Positions 17,180 through 26,964 of a stretch of 64,000 nt of DNA are shown here, in pieces. The position numbers were made by a program, and so were the translations under genes. This stretch comes from Pseudomonadota bacterium (lineage in GTDB: Bacteria; Pseudomonadota; Alphaproteobacteria; Rhizobiales; Xanthobacteraceae), in contig JAFAGM010000023.1 of assembly GCA_023422775.1 (NCBI GenBank), forward strand, positions 1 to 64,000, written 5' to 3'. Numbering within the stretch: position 1 is the first letter of the stretch; each line of letters begins with the position of its first letter. Under the pieces are notes generated by a model. That model did not search any database. It worked only from the letters and a program-made list of their open reading frames with translations, and was not told the origin of the DNA.

Positions 17180-18808
17180 GTGAGCACGGACGACGAACCG
17201 AGAGTGGCCGGCCCCGGAATCCGGCAAAGCATGTCCGACCTGCATACGTGGGCGGGGCTGCTGCTCGGCTGGGTTCTCTATGCGATGTTTCTCACCGGCA
17301 CCGTGTCCTATTTCAAGGATGAGCTCTCGCAATGGATGCGGCCGGAACTGGCGCGGTTGTCCGAGGTGCCCGATCAGGCGGTGGTGGCGCAACGGGTCGC
17401 GGATGAGTTCGGCAGGATCGCGCCGGGCACTTCGCAGTGGAGCATCCGCCTGCCTGACGCGCGCAACAACAGCGCCTATGCGTTCTGGCGCACGTCCGAG
17501 CGCGGCCCGGGTCAGCGCGCCTGCGGCGAAGGCAATTTCGATCCTGCGACAGGACAGAAAGTCAGCTCACGCGGGACGCTGGGCGGCGATTTCTTCTACC
17601 GTTTCCACTTCCAGTTTCACTACATGCCGGTGGTGTGGGGCAGATGGCTGGCGGGTGCGGCCGCCATGTTCATGCTGGTGGCGATCATCAGCGGCGTCAT
17701 CACCCACAAGAAGATCTTCGTCGATTTCTTCTCCTTCCGCTGGGGAAAAGGGCAGCGCTCGTGGCTGGACGCGCACAACGCGCTGTCGGTGTTCGGATTG
17801 CCGTTCCATTTCATGATCACCTACACCGGACTGGTGACGCTGATGGCGCTGTACATGCCCTGGGGCGAGAGCGCGGCGTTCAAGACGCCGGCGGAGCGTC
17901 AGCAGCTTTCGGCTGAACTCAGCGCCTTCACCCAGCCGGGCAAGCCGAGCGGGCAGAAAGTGGCGCTGGCCTCGGTCGAGGCCATGGTGCGGCAGGCGGA
18001 GGAACGCTGGGGCCGGGGCAACGTCGGCCGCGTCAATGCCGTGCATCCCGGAGACGCGGCTGCGCGCGTGGCCGTGACGCGCGGTGACCCGGGCCGGCTT
18101 TCCATGAGTCCGCAATACATGGAGTTCGACGGCAGTACCGGCAAACTGCTCGCCGTTCGGGATCATGTGGGGGCAGCGGCCGAGACGCGCGGCGTGCTCT
18201 ATGCGCTCCACCTCGGGCGCTTCAGCGACACCGAAACGCGCTGGCTGTACTTTCTCGTCAGCTTCATGGGCACGGCCATGGTCGGCTCGGGCCTTGTCAT
18301 GTGGACCGTGAAACGGCGGCAGAAGCTGCCGGATCCGGATCGTCCCTATTTCGGCTTCCGCCTCGTGGAGCGGCTGAACATCGCGAGCATCGCCGGGCTT
18401 TCGGTCGCAATGACTGCGTTCCTGTGGGCCAATCGCCTGCTGCCGCACCCGATGGAGGGCCGTGCCAACTGGGAGATCAACACGTTCTTCATCGTCTGGG
18501 GCCTCGCGCTGCTGCATGCCCTGCTGCGTCCGGCGAAAGCAGCCTGGGTCGAACAGTTATGGACGGCGTCAATGCTGCTGTTTCTGTTGCCCGTCCTGAA
18601 CGCGCTGACGACGCAACGTCCGCTCTGGCGCAGCCTTGCCGAAGGCGACTGGGTATTCATCGGCATGGACATCATGTGCTGGGCGCTGGCCTTGCTTCAT
18701 GCCGTCCTGGCGATACGCACGGCCCGGCGGCCGGCCGCCGCTACATCCAGGCGCAAGACAGATCGGCAAGCGCCTATGGCCGTCGCGTCGAGCGAGGGAG
18801 CGCGATGA
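17180..18808 (+). CDS. PepSY-associated membrane protein, iron-uptake reductase-like
   Basis: A 542-residue inner-membrane protein starting at GTG 17180 with GAAGGA upstream. It has an N-terminal helix (LHTWAGLLLGWVLYAMFLTG), a periplasmic PepSY-type region, further helices after HFHFQFHYMP, and a C-terminal cluster of helices. Proteins of this family with TonB receptors (FoxB/PiuB-like) are proposed to reduce ferric siderophores in the periplasm; conserved histidines at helix ends (for example DLHTW, DAHNALSVFG) could bind heme. Its stop overlaps the DUF3325 start by 4 bp. Confidence 0.8.
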   Translation: MSTDDEPRVAGPGIRQSMSDLHTWAGLLLGWVLYAMFLTGTVSYFKDELSQWMRPELARLSEVPDQAVVAQRVADEFGRIAPGTSQWSIRLPDARNNSAYAFWRTSERGPGQRACGEGNFDPATGQKVSSRGTLGGDFFYRFHFQFHYMPVVWGRWLAGAAAMFMLVAIISGVITHKKIFVDFFSFRWGKGQRSWLDAHNALSVFGLPFHFMITYTGLVTLMALYMPWGESAAFKTPAERQQLSAELSAFTQPGKPSGQKVALASVEAMVRQAEERWGRGNVGRVNAVHPGDAAARVAVTRGDPGRLSMSPQYMEFDGSTGKLLAVRDHVGAAAETRGVLYALHLGRFSDTETRWLYFLVSFMGTAMVGSGLVMWTVKRRQKLPDPDRPYFGFRLVERLNIASIAGLSVAMTAFLWANRLLPHPMEGRANWEINTFFIVWGLALLHALLRPAKAAWVEQLWTASMLLFLLPVLNALTTQRPLWRSLAEGDWVFIGMDIMCWALALLHAVLAIRTARRPAAATSRRKTDRQAPMAVASSEGAR

Positions 18809-19122
18809 TTCACCTCCTCGCCATCGCGCTGTGCTTTGCAGGCTTCTCCGCGTTGGCATTCGCCACGCGTCGCCAGCAGCGCGATATCGTCGGCAGGGCG
18901 CTGCGGGCGACCACAAAATACGCCCTTCGCGTTGCCGGCGCCTGCGCCCTGTTGTTTGCGCTCGGCATGCTTGTCGCTCAGCATGGCTGGGGTCTTGGGC
19001 TGGTGATGTTCAGCGGCCATACCAGCCTGGCTGCCGGGCTGGTGTATTGCGCGCTTATCCGGCTTGTGCGGGCGCAAGCCCGTCCGCGGCACGGCCCCCG
19101 GCCCTCCGCCCAAACCAGTTAA
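18805..19122 (+). CDS. DUF3325-domain small membrane protein
   Basis: A 105-residue protein from ATG 18805, with hydrophobic helices MIHLLAIALCFAGFSALAFA, VAGACALLFALGMLVA and SLAAGLVYCALIRL. It matches the small DUF3325 membrane proteins that end iron-uptake operons with DUF3649 and PepSY partners. The role is unknown. It is the last gene of the five-gene cluster. Confidence 0.75.
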   Translation: MIHLLAIALCFAGFSALAFATRRQQRDIVGRALRATTKYALRVAGACALLFALGMLVAQHGWGLGLVMFSGHTSLAAGLVYCALIRLVRAQARPRHGPRPSAQTS

Positions 19123-19278
19123 AAATAATTCAGCAAAAACAATCGCCTGTGCGGGCATCCAAAAATCGCCACGCGATCGTTAAATCCCCGCCCAAAAACA
19201 GTGCCCGGCCGCTCGCCTCCGGTGGCTTTGGGCGCTAGTGTTCCCGCCGAACTGACCTGAGACACGAGGCTTCCCTGC

Positions 19279-19893
<615 letters not shown>

Positions 19894-20018
19894 ACGGCTT
19901 TTGAAGCGGCCATTTTGGACCGTTTCCGCCCCGTTTCGGTCACACTCATGGCGCGTGTCCGGGCTGCATAATCCCGTTATCTCGGGTAGAATGCCGTTCC
20001 CTCGCATCGCCCGGAGCC

Positions 20019-20750
20019 GTGTTGAACTCGATACAGAACCCAGCGCTGGGCACCGGATTGGAGGCTCGCTTCGCCGCGGCTGCCCGCCACAGCCGGATGG
20101 TGCGGGTGCTGCGTGTCGCGGTCCCGGCGGCTGTGATGCTTGCATTGTTGGGCATCGTTGCCGTGTCGGTCTTCAATCCGTTCCGGATGCTGCTGCCGAA
20201 GCTGCCGGTCGACATCGGCAATCTCGTGGTTTCCGGCACCAAGATCACGATGGAATCGCCGCACCTTGCCGGCTTCTCGACCGACCAGCGGCCCTACGAA
20301 CTGTGGGCCAAGGCCGCGGTCCAGGACCTGACCGCGCCCGACCACGTCGAACTGCAGACGCTGCGGGCCAAGGTCACGATGGAAGACAAGAGCACGGTGA
20401 CGATGGACGCCCAGACCGGGCTCTTCGACAGCAAGCAGCAGCTATTGGATCTGCGCAAGGATATCTTCCTGCAATCCTCCACCGGCTACGAAGCCAGGCT
20501 CTCGCAGGCCTATGTCGACATCAACAAGGGATCGGTGACGTCGGACGAGCATGTCGACGTCAAATTGCTGAATGGAACGCTCACCGCCGACAAGCTCAGG
20601 ATCATCAACAGCGGCGAGGTGGTACGGTTCGAGGGCAATGTCGTGATGAATCTGGTGATGGAAAGCCCGACCGCGCCCGAACCCGAGCCGCCGCCACCGC
20701 AGCCGGCCGCGACGCGGTCCAACCCGGGCAGATCCGCCAACACGAAGTGA
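20019..20750 (+). CDS. lptC: LPS export protein LptC
   Basis: A 243-residue protein with one N-terminal membrane anchor (VLRVAVPAAVMLALLGIVAV) followed by a periplasmic beta-jellyroll region, as in LptC, which links LptBFG to LptA in lipopolysaccharide transport. The start is GTG 20019 or TTG 20022, after a GGAG. The C-terminus is Pro/Glu-rich. Its stop overlaps the lptA start, and lptB follows, giving an lptC-lptA-lptB order. Confidence 0.85.
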   Translation: MLNSIQNPALGTGLEARFAAAARHSRMVRVLRVAVPAAVMLALLGIVAVSVFNPFRMLLPKLPVDIGNLVVSGTKITMESPHLAGFSTDQRPYELWAKAAVQDLTAPDHVELQTLRAKVTMEDKSTVTMDAQTGLFDSKQQLLDLRKDIFLQSSTGYEARLSQAYVDINKGSVTSDEHVDVKLLNGTLTADKLRIINSGEVVRFEGNVVMNLVMESPTAPEPEPPPPQPAATRSNPGRSANTK

Positions 20751-21436
20751 TGTTCATGATGCAGTTCTTCTCGCGCAGTCTTGCCGCGGCGGCATTGGCA
20801 CTCGCGCTGATGGCCGCCGGCGCCGCGCATGCGCAAGGCGCCATGTCGGGCGTGCCGAACGCGATGCAGGGTTTTTCGCAAAACCGCGATCAGCCGATCC
20901 AGATCGAGGCGGCTTCGCTCGAAATGCGCGACAAGAAAAAGGAAGCGACCTTCGCCGGCAATGTGAAGGTCGTCCAGGGCGACACCACCATGACCTCGAA
21001 AACGCTGGTGGTGTTTTACGATTCCGGTCCAGGCTCCGCCCCGGCCACGCCGGCGCCTGCCGCGGCCAAGGGCTCGAAATCCGGGACCATGCAATCCGCC
21101 ACTCCCGGACCCGGCGGAAGTTCGTCGATCCGTCGGCTCGAGGCCAAGGGCTCCGTCGTGGTGACGCAGAAGGACCAGGTCGTGACCGGAGAGACTGCGA
21201 TCTTCGACACGAGGGCCAACCTCATCACGATGGTGGGCGGCGTGGTGCTGACGCAGTGCAAGAACGTTCTGCGTGGCGACCGGCTCAAGGTGGACATGAC
21301 CACCGGCGTGTCGCGGGTCGAATCCGACAGCGGCAAGGTCCAGGGCATGTTCATCCAGGGGCAGGATTGTGGTCCAGGGACGGGCGGGGCCAGGCCGGCG
21401 CCTTCGATCCCCTCGCTGATCCCCGGGAAAAAATAA
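20750..21436 (+). CDS. lptA: LPS transport periplasmic protein LptA
   Basis: A 228-residue protein with a signal peptide (SLAAAALALALMAAGAAHAQ) and the OstA-like N-terminal domain: PIQIEAASLEMRDKKKEATF, then GNVKVVQGDTTMTSKTL. LptA bridges the periplasm between LptC and LptD. A low-complexity Pro/Ala/Ser/Gly insert (about residues 97-125) interrupts the domain, as is common in Rhizobiales. ATG 20750 overlaps the lptC stop; a second ATG lies at 20756. Confidence 0.85.
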   Translation: MFMMQFFSRSLAAAALALALMAAGAAHAQGAMSGVPNAMQGFSQNRDQPIQIEAASLEMRDKKKEATFAGNVKVVQGDTTMTSKTLVVFYDSGPGSAPATPAPAAAKGSKSGTMQSATPGPGGSSSIRRLEAKGSVVVTQKDQVVTGETAIFDTRANLITMVGGVVLTQCKNVLRGDRLKVDMTTGVSRVESDSGKVQGMFIQGQDCGPGTGGARPAPSIPSLIPGKK

Positions 21437-21622
21437 CTATATCAAGGTCTTAAAGATTAGTTGAAGCGCCGGCTGTTGAAGCCTGGGGGGCGAGCCTGTA
21501 TCTACAGGCGGGGCGCGGCGGGGTGTTTCGCTGGGCAGGGAACATCCATTCATTCATGGTTCGCTGGCGAATCGATTCGCGGGCGGGCGCGTCGCGGATC
21601 GTGAAAGGTTAAGCGAAGCGGG

Positions 21623-22654
21623 ATGGTGGACTTACTCGGCATGTTCCGTCGACGTCCCGCAAAGCGCGGGTCGGCAGGATTTGCGCGCTCGCGCGATGAC
21701 ATCACCGCGCTCGGCGATTCCTTCGGCGAGATGCTGACGAGCCCCGTGCGCGATGCGCCGCCGATGGCGCGTGCCGCCTCGCTGCCCGGTCTGGAACTGC
21801 CGCCGCAGCCCGACGTCGCACCGCCGCGCGAGGAAAGACCGCGAGCACACGCCCAGGCTCCCAATCCCAGGCCGCCCAATCCCGCAAGTCCGAGGACCAA
21901 CGGCGCCGCGGCTCCGCGCGCCGCCAAGCGGCCCGGCTTTCTCGCCGTGCATAGCGTGGAAAAGAGTTTCGGCACCCGCCAGGTCGTGCGCGGCGTAAGC
22001 ATCTATGTCCGCCGCGGCGAGGCGGTCGGACTGCTCGGCCCGAACGGCGCCGGCAAGACCACGGTGTTCTACATGATCACCGGGCTGATCAAGGCCGATC
22101 GTGGTGCCATCGAACTCGATGGCCACGACGTCACCAAACTGCCGATGTATCAGCGCGCGCGGCTTGGCATCGGCTATCTGCCGCAGGAAGCCTCGATCTT
22201 CCGCGGCCTCACGGTCGAACAGAACATTCGCGCCGTGCTCGAGGTCGTCGAGCCCAACCGCAAGAAGCGCGAGGCCGAACTCGACTCGTTGCTGGATGAA
22301 TTCAACATCACGCGCCTGCGCAAATCGCCGTCGATCGCCCTTTCGGGCGGTGAGCGCCGCCGGGTCGAAATCGCGCGCGCGCTGGCGACGCGCCCGAACT
22401 ACATGCTGCTCGACGAACCTTTTGCCGGCATCGATCCGATCGCGGTCGGCGACATTCAGGACCTGGTCCGTCACCTCACCAATCGCGGCATCGGCGTCCT
22501 GATCACCGACCACAATGTGCGGGAAACGCTGGGCCTGACCGACCGCGCCTACATCGTCTATGCCGGGCAGATCCTGACCGAAGGCAGTCCGGAAGAAATC
22601 GTCAACGATCCCGATGTACGTCGCCTTTACCTTGGCGAGGAATTCCGGCTTTAG
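21623..22654 (+). CDS. lptB: LPS export ABC transporter ATPase LptB, N-terminally extended
   Basis: A 343-residue ABC ATPase: Walker A GPNGAGKTT, signature LSGGERRR, Walker B YMLLDEPFAGID, H-loop TDHN. It powers LPS extraction with LptF/G. LptB is usually about 240 residues; here about 107 residues precede the ABC domain, rich in Pro/Arg/Ala and likely disordered. The first ATG (21623) keeps this extension; no better start appears near the ABC domain. Confidence 0.9.
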   Translation: MVDLLGMFRRRPAKRGSAGFARSRDDITALGDSFGEMLTSPVRDAPPMARAASLPGLELPPQPDVAPPREERPRAHAQAPNPRPPNPASPRTNGAAAPRAAKRPGFLAVHSVEKSFGTRQVVRGVSIYVRRGEAVGLLGPNGAGKTTVFYMITGLIKADRGAIELDGHDVTKLPMYQRARLGIGYLPQEASIFRGLTVEQNIRAVLEVVEPNRKKREAELDSLLDEFNITRLRKSPSIALSGGERRRVEIARALATRPNYMLLDEPFAGIDPIAVGDIQDLVRHLTNRGIGVLITDHNVRETLGLTDRAYIVYAGQILTEGSPEEIVNDPDVRRLYLGEEFRL

Positions 22655-22863
22655 CGAACTGCCCGCCGGAGTACGGTCGATTCGGCTATAAATTATTGCG
22701 TTTGTTCAAGAATTTATGGTGCGCCCGGACCGGAAGCCGGCTGCCACTTTTGCCGGCCGCGCCATAGCCAAATTTTGGCTTTCGTCAAGGCGTGTACAAG
22801 GCCGGTGGAGTAATATAAGCAAGAATCGGACCAACTCACATTGGATCGGTTTCCTAGCCTCCC

Positions 22864-24507
22864 ATGGCACTGACACAAAGACTAGAGTTCCGCCAGTCGC
22901 AGTCGCTGGTCATGACGCCGCAATTGATGCAGGCGATCAAGCTGTTGCAACTGTCGAACCTCGACCTTTCGGCCTTTGTCGAGGAGGAACTGGAGCGCAA
23001 CCCGCTGCTGGATCGCGCCAGCGACGGCCCCGAAGCGCCGGTTGCCGGCGAGCCGGTCACCGATCACCCCGAATATGCCGATTCCGGCAGCTATGGCGAG
23101 GACGGCGGGGGGGAATCTGCCGATATGGCCGGTTCCGGCGACGGCTTCGAGCCCGGCCAGGAGGAGTGGCTGAACCGCGACCTCGGCAGCCGTACCGAGA
23201 TCGAGCAGACGCTGGATACCCCCCTCGACAACGTGTTTTCCGAGGAACCCGCCGAAGCCGCCGCGCGGGCGGCGCAGGATGCGGCGCCCACCGCCTACAC
23301 CGAATGGGGCGGCGGCGCCTCCAACGATGACGACTACAATCTCGAAGCCTTTGTCGCCGCCGAGGTGACGCTCGGCGGCCATCTGGCCGAGCAGCTTGCC
23401 GTGGCCTTCACCGCGCCCGCGCAGCGCATGATCGGGCAATATCTGATCGATCTGGTCGATGATGCCGGCTACCTGCCGCCGGACCTTGGACAGGCCGCCG
23501 AACGGCTCGGGGCGTCCCGACAGGACGTCGAGGCCGTGCTGACGGTGCTGCAGAAGTTCGACCCGCCCGGCGTCTGCGCCCGGAATTTGAGCGAGTGCCT
23601 CGCAATTCAGCTGCGTGAACTGAACCGCTACGATCCCGCCATGCAGGCGCTGGTGGAAAATCTCGATCTGCTCGCCAGGCGCGATATTGCCGGCCTGCGC
23701 AAGCTGTGCGGCGTCGACGACGAAGACATCACCGACATGATCGGCGAAATCCGCCGCCTCGATCCCAAGCCCGGACTGAAGTTCGGCTCGGCGCGGACGC
23801 AAACCATGGTGCCGGACGTGTATGTGCGGCCGGGCCCGGACGGCGGCTGGCATGTCGAACTCAACAGCGACACGTTGCCGCGCGTGCTGGTCAATCAGGT
23901 CTATTACACCGAGCTGTCGAAGACGATTCGCAAGGACGGCGACAAATCCTATTTCACCGATTGCCTGCAGAATGCGACCTGGCTGGTGCGCGCGCTCGAT
24001 CAGCGCGCCCGCACGATCCTGAAGGTCGCGACCGAAATCGTGCGCCAGCAGGATGGTTTCTTCACCCATGGTGTCGCGCATCTGCGGCCGCTGAATCTCA
24101 AGGCGGTGGCGGACGCGATCCAGATGCACGAATCGACGGTGTCGCGGGTTACCGCCAACAAATACATGGCGACCAATCGCGGCAGTTTTGAACTGAAATA
24201 CTTCTTCACCGCCTCGATCGCATCGGCCGATGGCGGCGAAGCTCATTCGGCGGAGGCGGTCCGTCACCACATCAAGCAACTGATCGATGCGGAGGCTCCG
24301 TCCGCGATTCTCTCCGACGACACCATCGTGGAACGATTGCGCGAATCCGGCATTGATATTGCCCGCCGTACGGTCGCGAAGTACCGCGAAGCGATGCGTA
24401 TTCCTTCCTCGGTCCAGCGCCGCCGCGACAAACAGAGCATGCTCGGTAATGCGCTTTCAGCCCCTGCCGCTTCCTCCGACCGGTCCCGCGACACGGCCTC
24501 GGTCTGA
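22864..24507 (+). CDS. rpoN: RNA polymerase sigma-54 factor RpoN
   Basis: A 547-residue sigma-54. Region I is Gln/Leu-rich (QRLEFRQSQSLVMTPQLMQ), an acidic region II follows, then the core-binding and HTH regions, and the RpoN box ARRTVAKYRE at residues 500-509, which reads the -24 promoter element. RpoN directs transcription of nitrogen-fixation, nitrogen-assimilation and other genes through enhancer-binding proteins. Its place after lptB and before hpf and ptsN is conserved in proteobacteria. B. japonicum-type genomes can carry two rpoN genes; which one this is cannot be told here. Confidence 0.95.
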   Translation: MALTQRLEFRQSQSLVMTPQLMQAIKLLQLSNLDLSAFVEEELERNPLLDRASDGPEAPVAGEPVTDHPEYADSGSYGEDGGGESADMAGSGDGFEPGQEEWLNRDLGSRTEIEQTLDTPLDNVFSEEPAEAAARAAQDAAPTAYTEWGGGASNDDDYNLEAFVAAEVTLGGHLAEQLAVAFTAPAQRMIGQYLIDLVDDAGYLPPDLGQAAERLGASRQDVEAVLTVLQKFDPPGVCARNLSECLAIQLRELNRYDPAMQALVENLDLLARRDIAGLRKLCGVDDEDITDMIGEIRRLDPKPGLKFGSARTQTMVPDVYVRPGPDGGWHVELNSDTLPRVLVNQVYYTELSKTIRKDGDKSYFTDCLQNATWLVRALDQRARTILKVATEIVRQQDGFFTHGVAHLRPLNLKAVADAIQMHESTVSRVTANKYMATNRGSFELKYFFTASIASADGGEAHSAEAVRHHIKQLIDAEAPSAILSDDTIVERLRESGIDIARRTVAKYREAMRIPSSVQRRRDKQSMLGNALSAPAASSDRSRDTASV

Positions 24508-24628
24508 TTGCGTTCGCGCCAGATCGCGATAGTCTCGGATTCCCGCGCCAAAACAGAAGGAGAGTGGCCACGGTCTTCGAAAAGATCCCCAGCAGAACCA
24601 GCGTGATCGAGGCAAAGCGAGGCATCCA

Positions 24629-25231
24629 ATGACCCTTCGAATCTCCGGGAAAAGCATCAGTGTCGGCGACGCCCTTCGTTCGCGGGTGAGCGAACGCACC
24701 GATGAAGTCCTGAGGAAATATTTCGACGGCAACTATTCCGGCCACATCACGCTGAGCAAGGATGGTTTCGGTTTCCGTACCGATTGCGCGCTGCACCTGG
24801 ACTCCGGGATCACGCTGGAAGCCGACTCCAACGCCACCGACGCGTATGCAAGCGCCGACCAGGCGCTCCTGATGATCGAGAAGCGCCTGCGCCGCTACAA
24901 GAGCCGGCTGAAGGACCGTTCGGCCCGCAAGGCCTATGCCGCCTCCGCGGCCCTGGCCGAACTGGATGGGCCGATGCTGGATGCGCCGAGCTATGTGATC
25001 GAGGCGCCGGCGGAGGGCGACGAGGAAGTCACCGCCTACAGCCCCGTCATCATCGCCGAAGCAACGACGTCGCTGAAGCGGCTTTCGGTGAGCGAGGCGG
25101 TCATGGAACTGGACCTGACCGGGGCTGCCTGCATCGTGTTCCAGCACGGGTCCAGCGGCCGGGTTAACATCATTTACCGCCGGACGGACGGCAATGTCGG
25201 CTGGGTCGACCCGCCGGCGGTTACCCCCTGA
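24629..25231 (+). CDS. hpf: Ribosome hibernation promoting factor, long form
   Basis: A 200-residue protein with an N-terminal S30AE/YfiA domain (SGKSISVGDALRSRVSERTD, then GHITLSKDGFGFRTDCALHL) and the C-terminal dimerisation domain of the long form (MELDLTGAACIVFQHGSSGR, VNIIYRRTDGNVGWV). Long HPF alone can form 100S ribosome dimers in stationary phase. It lies between rpoN and ptsN, as usual. Confidence 0.9.
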   Translation: MTLRISGKSISVGDALRSRVSERTDEVLRKYFDGNYSGHITLSKDGFGFRTDCALHLDSGITLEADSNATDAYASADQALLMIEKRLRRYKSRLKDRSARKAYAASAALAELDGPMLDAPSYVIEAPAEGDEEVTAYSPVIIAEATTSLKRLSVSEAVMELDLTGAACIVFQHGSSGRVNIIYRRTDGNVGWVDPPAVTP

Positions 25232-25463
25232 CATCCATGGCCGACAGCATTGACGCCCACAGCCGCTCTCCCTATGGTCCGCCGCCTCGACGGACGGGGT
25301 CCGGGATTGGCCCTATGGGGGAGTTGGCACCGGCCATGCGTTGGAGTAGAAGCCCCCAAAATCGGGACCTTGGCTAAGCCAGCCTCCCAAGCTCTCCTTG
25401 TTGTCGCCCCGGTTCTAGAACCTAATTCGTAACCTGACGGCTCATTTCACCTCGGAACGCCCC

Positions 25464-25925
25464 ATGACGATTACCGATCTGGTCGCACCCGAGGCGATTC
25501 TCCCGGCTTTGAAGGTCATCAGCAAGAAGCAGGCGCTGCAGGAACTGGCGGCACGCGCCGCGGCGCTGACCGGGCAGAACGAGCGCGCGGTGTTCGAAGT
25601 GCTCCTGCAGCGCGAGAAACTCGGCACCACCGCCGTCGGCTATGGCGTCGCCATCCCGCACGGCAAGCTGCCGAAGCTCGAAAAGCTGTTCGGGTTCTTT
25701 GCGCGCCTTGAACGCCCGATCGATTTCGAGGCGATGGACGGCCAGCCGGTCGATCTGATCTTCCTGCTGCTGGCCCCGGAAGGCGCAGGCGCCGACCATC
25801 TGAAGGCGCTGGCGCGGATCGCGCGATTGTTGCGCGACCAGGACGTCGCCAAGAAACTCCGTGCCTCGCGCGACGCCCAGGCGATCTATTCGGTGCTGGC
25901 GCTGCCGCCGGCGAGCGCGGCGTAG
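25464..25925 (+). CDS. ptsN: Nitrogen-PTS enzyme IIA, PtsN
   Basis: A 153-residue EIIA-Ntr: GTTAVGYGVAIPHGKLP contains the phosphorylated histidine in IPHGK, and the following FARLERPIDFEAMDGQPVDL matches the family. PtsN receives phosphate from NPr and regulates potassium, nitrogen and other processes by protein contacts. The rpoN-hpf-ptsN linkage supports the call. Confidence 0.95.
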   Translation: MTITDLVAPEAILPALKVISKKQALQELAARAAALTGQNERAVFEVLLQREKLGTTAVGYGVAIPHGKLPKLEKLFGFFARLERPIDFEAMDGQPVDLIFLLLAPEGAGADHLKALARIARLLRDQDVAKKLRASRDAQAIYSVLALPPASAA

Positions 25926-25940
25926 GGGTCATTGCCCATT

Positions 25941-26060
25941 TTGCCGCAGACCGGCGACGCTTCGACGCACGTCCACGGGCTGGCCCAATCCCTGCCGGGA
26001 CAGAGCAACCATCTCGAGGGTGAGGTGGAGAAATTCCTCTCGACCGTGGGCGCGGACTGA
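25941..26060 (+). pseudogene. C-terminal relic of a methyl-accepting chemotaxis protein
   Basis: The 40-codon frame ending at the TGA at 26058-26060 reads HGLAQSLPGQSNHLEGEVEK followed by FLSTVGAD, which closely resembles the end of rhizobial chemoreceptors (QSL...SNRLK.EVEKFLSTVRAA). No receptor body lies upstream: the frame begins 16 bp after ptsN. It is therefore a remnant left by deletion or rearrangement. Confidence 0.65.
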
Positions 26061-26221
26061 GATTGGATCTGACTATGTCTTGAAGGACGATACGCGGGGT
26101 TGCTATCCCACGTATCGGAATTCCTTCTCTCGCTTACTTTAGCGCGGCACTACGTCAGCGGCACCAGGCGCGCTCGTCACTGACTACGGCAAGCGGTGTC
26201 GGTGAAGCGGCAAGAGCTGCT

Positions 26222-26488
26222 TCAGTGTACGCTGACGGCCTGAAGCTCGTTGCTCCATGCATTGGCGATCGCAGCTTCGCGGCTGTCGGTCAGCATGATC
26301 GGCGTACCGTCGGCGGCATGCAGCGCGAACAGCTTCAGCCCTGGCGCGATCTTCGGCGCCTGCGGAAACAGTCCCGGCACGTCCTCGGAACGGACCTGCT
26401 TCACGTAGGCGATGTGGCCTTCGCCCAGATGGGCCAGTGCCTCGACGGAAACCTTTTCGGGTTCGAACGTAACACTCACATCACTCAT
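26222..26488 (-). CDS. DUF1150 family protein
   Basis: An 88-residue protein (LAHLGEGHIAYVKQVRSEDV, then DGTPIMLTDSREAAIANAWSNE) matching DUF1150, a small family restricted largely to Alphaproteobacteria and often beside small heat shock genes. The function is unknown. It lies 50 bp downstream of the Hsp20 gene, so heat-induced co-expression is possible. Confidence 0.85.
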   Translation of the reverse strand: MSDVSVTFEPEKVSVEALAHLGEGHIAYVKQVRSEDVPGLFPQAPKIAPGLKLFALHAADGTPIMLTDSREAAIANAWSNELQAVSVH

Positions 26489-26538
26489 GGTCTCGACTCC
26501 TCCTGGAGATTAAGCGGTCGAGTCCGCTACGGGTTCCA

Positions 26539-26964
26539 TTATTCGTGTTCATTGATAGCAATTGTCTTAACGACCCTTTCAGGCTCCGGCCTGGCGAGGT
26601 CGATCGACAACAGCCCGTTCTTCAGGTCCGCGCCCAGCACCTGCATCCCCTCCGCCAGCACGAATGTGCGCTGGAAGTGGCGAGCTGCGATGCCGCGATG
26701 GATGTATTGCCGGGCCTTGTCGTCCTGCTGGCGGCCCCGGATCACGAGCTGGTTTTCCTCAATGGTCACATCGAGCTGGTCACGGGTAAATCCCGCCACC
26801 GCCAGCGTGATGCGCAGCCTTTCGGGCTGGCCGTTGGCACGATCACACCGCTCGATGTTGTAGGGAGGGTAACCGTCGGCGCCTTTGACGACGCGATCGA
26901 GCGCACGCTCGATTTCGTCGAACCCAAGCAGGAACGGACTGGACAACGAAGGAACACGAGACAT
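26539..26964 (-). CDS. Small heat shock protein, Hsp20/IbpA type
   Basis: A 141-residue alpha-crystallin domain chaperone from ATG 26964. Seen: the N-terminal SPFLLGFDEIERALDRV, the core PYNIERCDRANGQPERLRIT, LAVAGFTRDQLDVTIEENQL and AARHFQRTFVLAEGMQVLGA, with NGLLSIDLARPEPE before the end. It matches class A rhizobial small Hsps that hold unfolded proteins in the cytoplasm. An earlier in-frame start at 27012 would lie inside the ROSE element and is not used. Control by a ROSE thermometer is described separately. Confidence 0.9.
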   Translation of the reverse strand: MSRVPSLSSPFLLGFDEIERALDRVVKGADGYPPYNIERCDRANGQPERLRITLAVAGFTRDQLDVTIEENQLVIRGRQQDDKARQYIHRGIAARHFQRTFVLAEGMQVLGADLKNGLLSIDLARPEPERVVKTIAINEHE

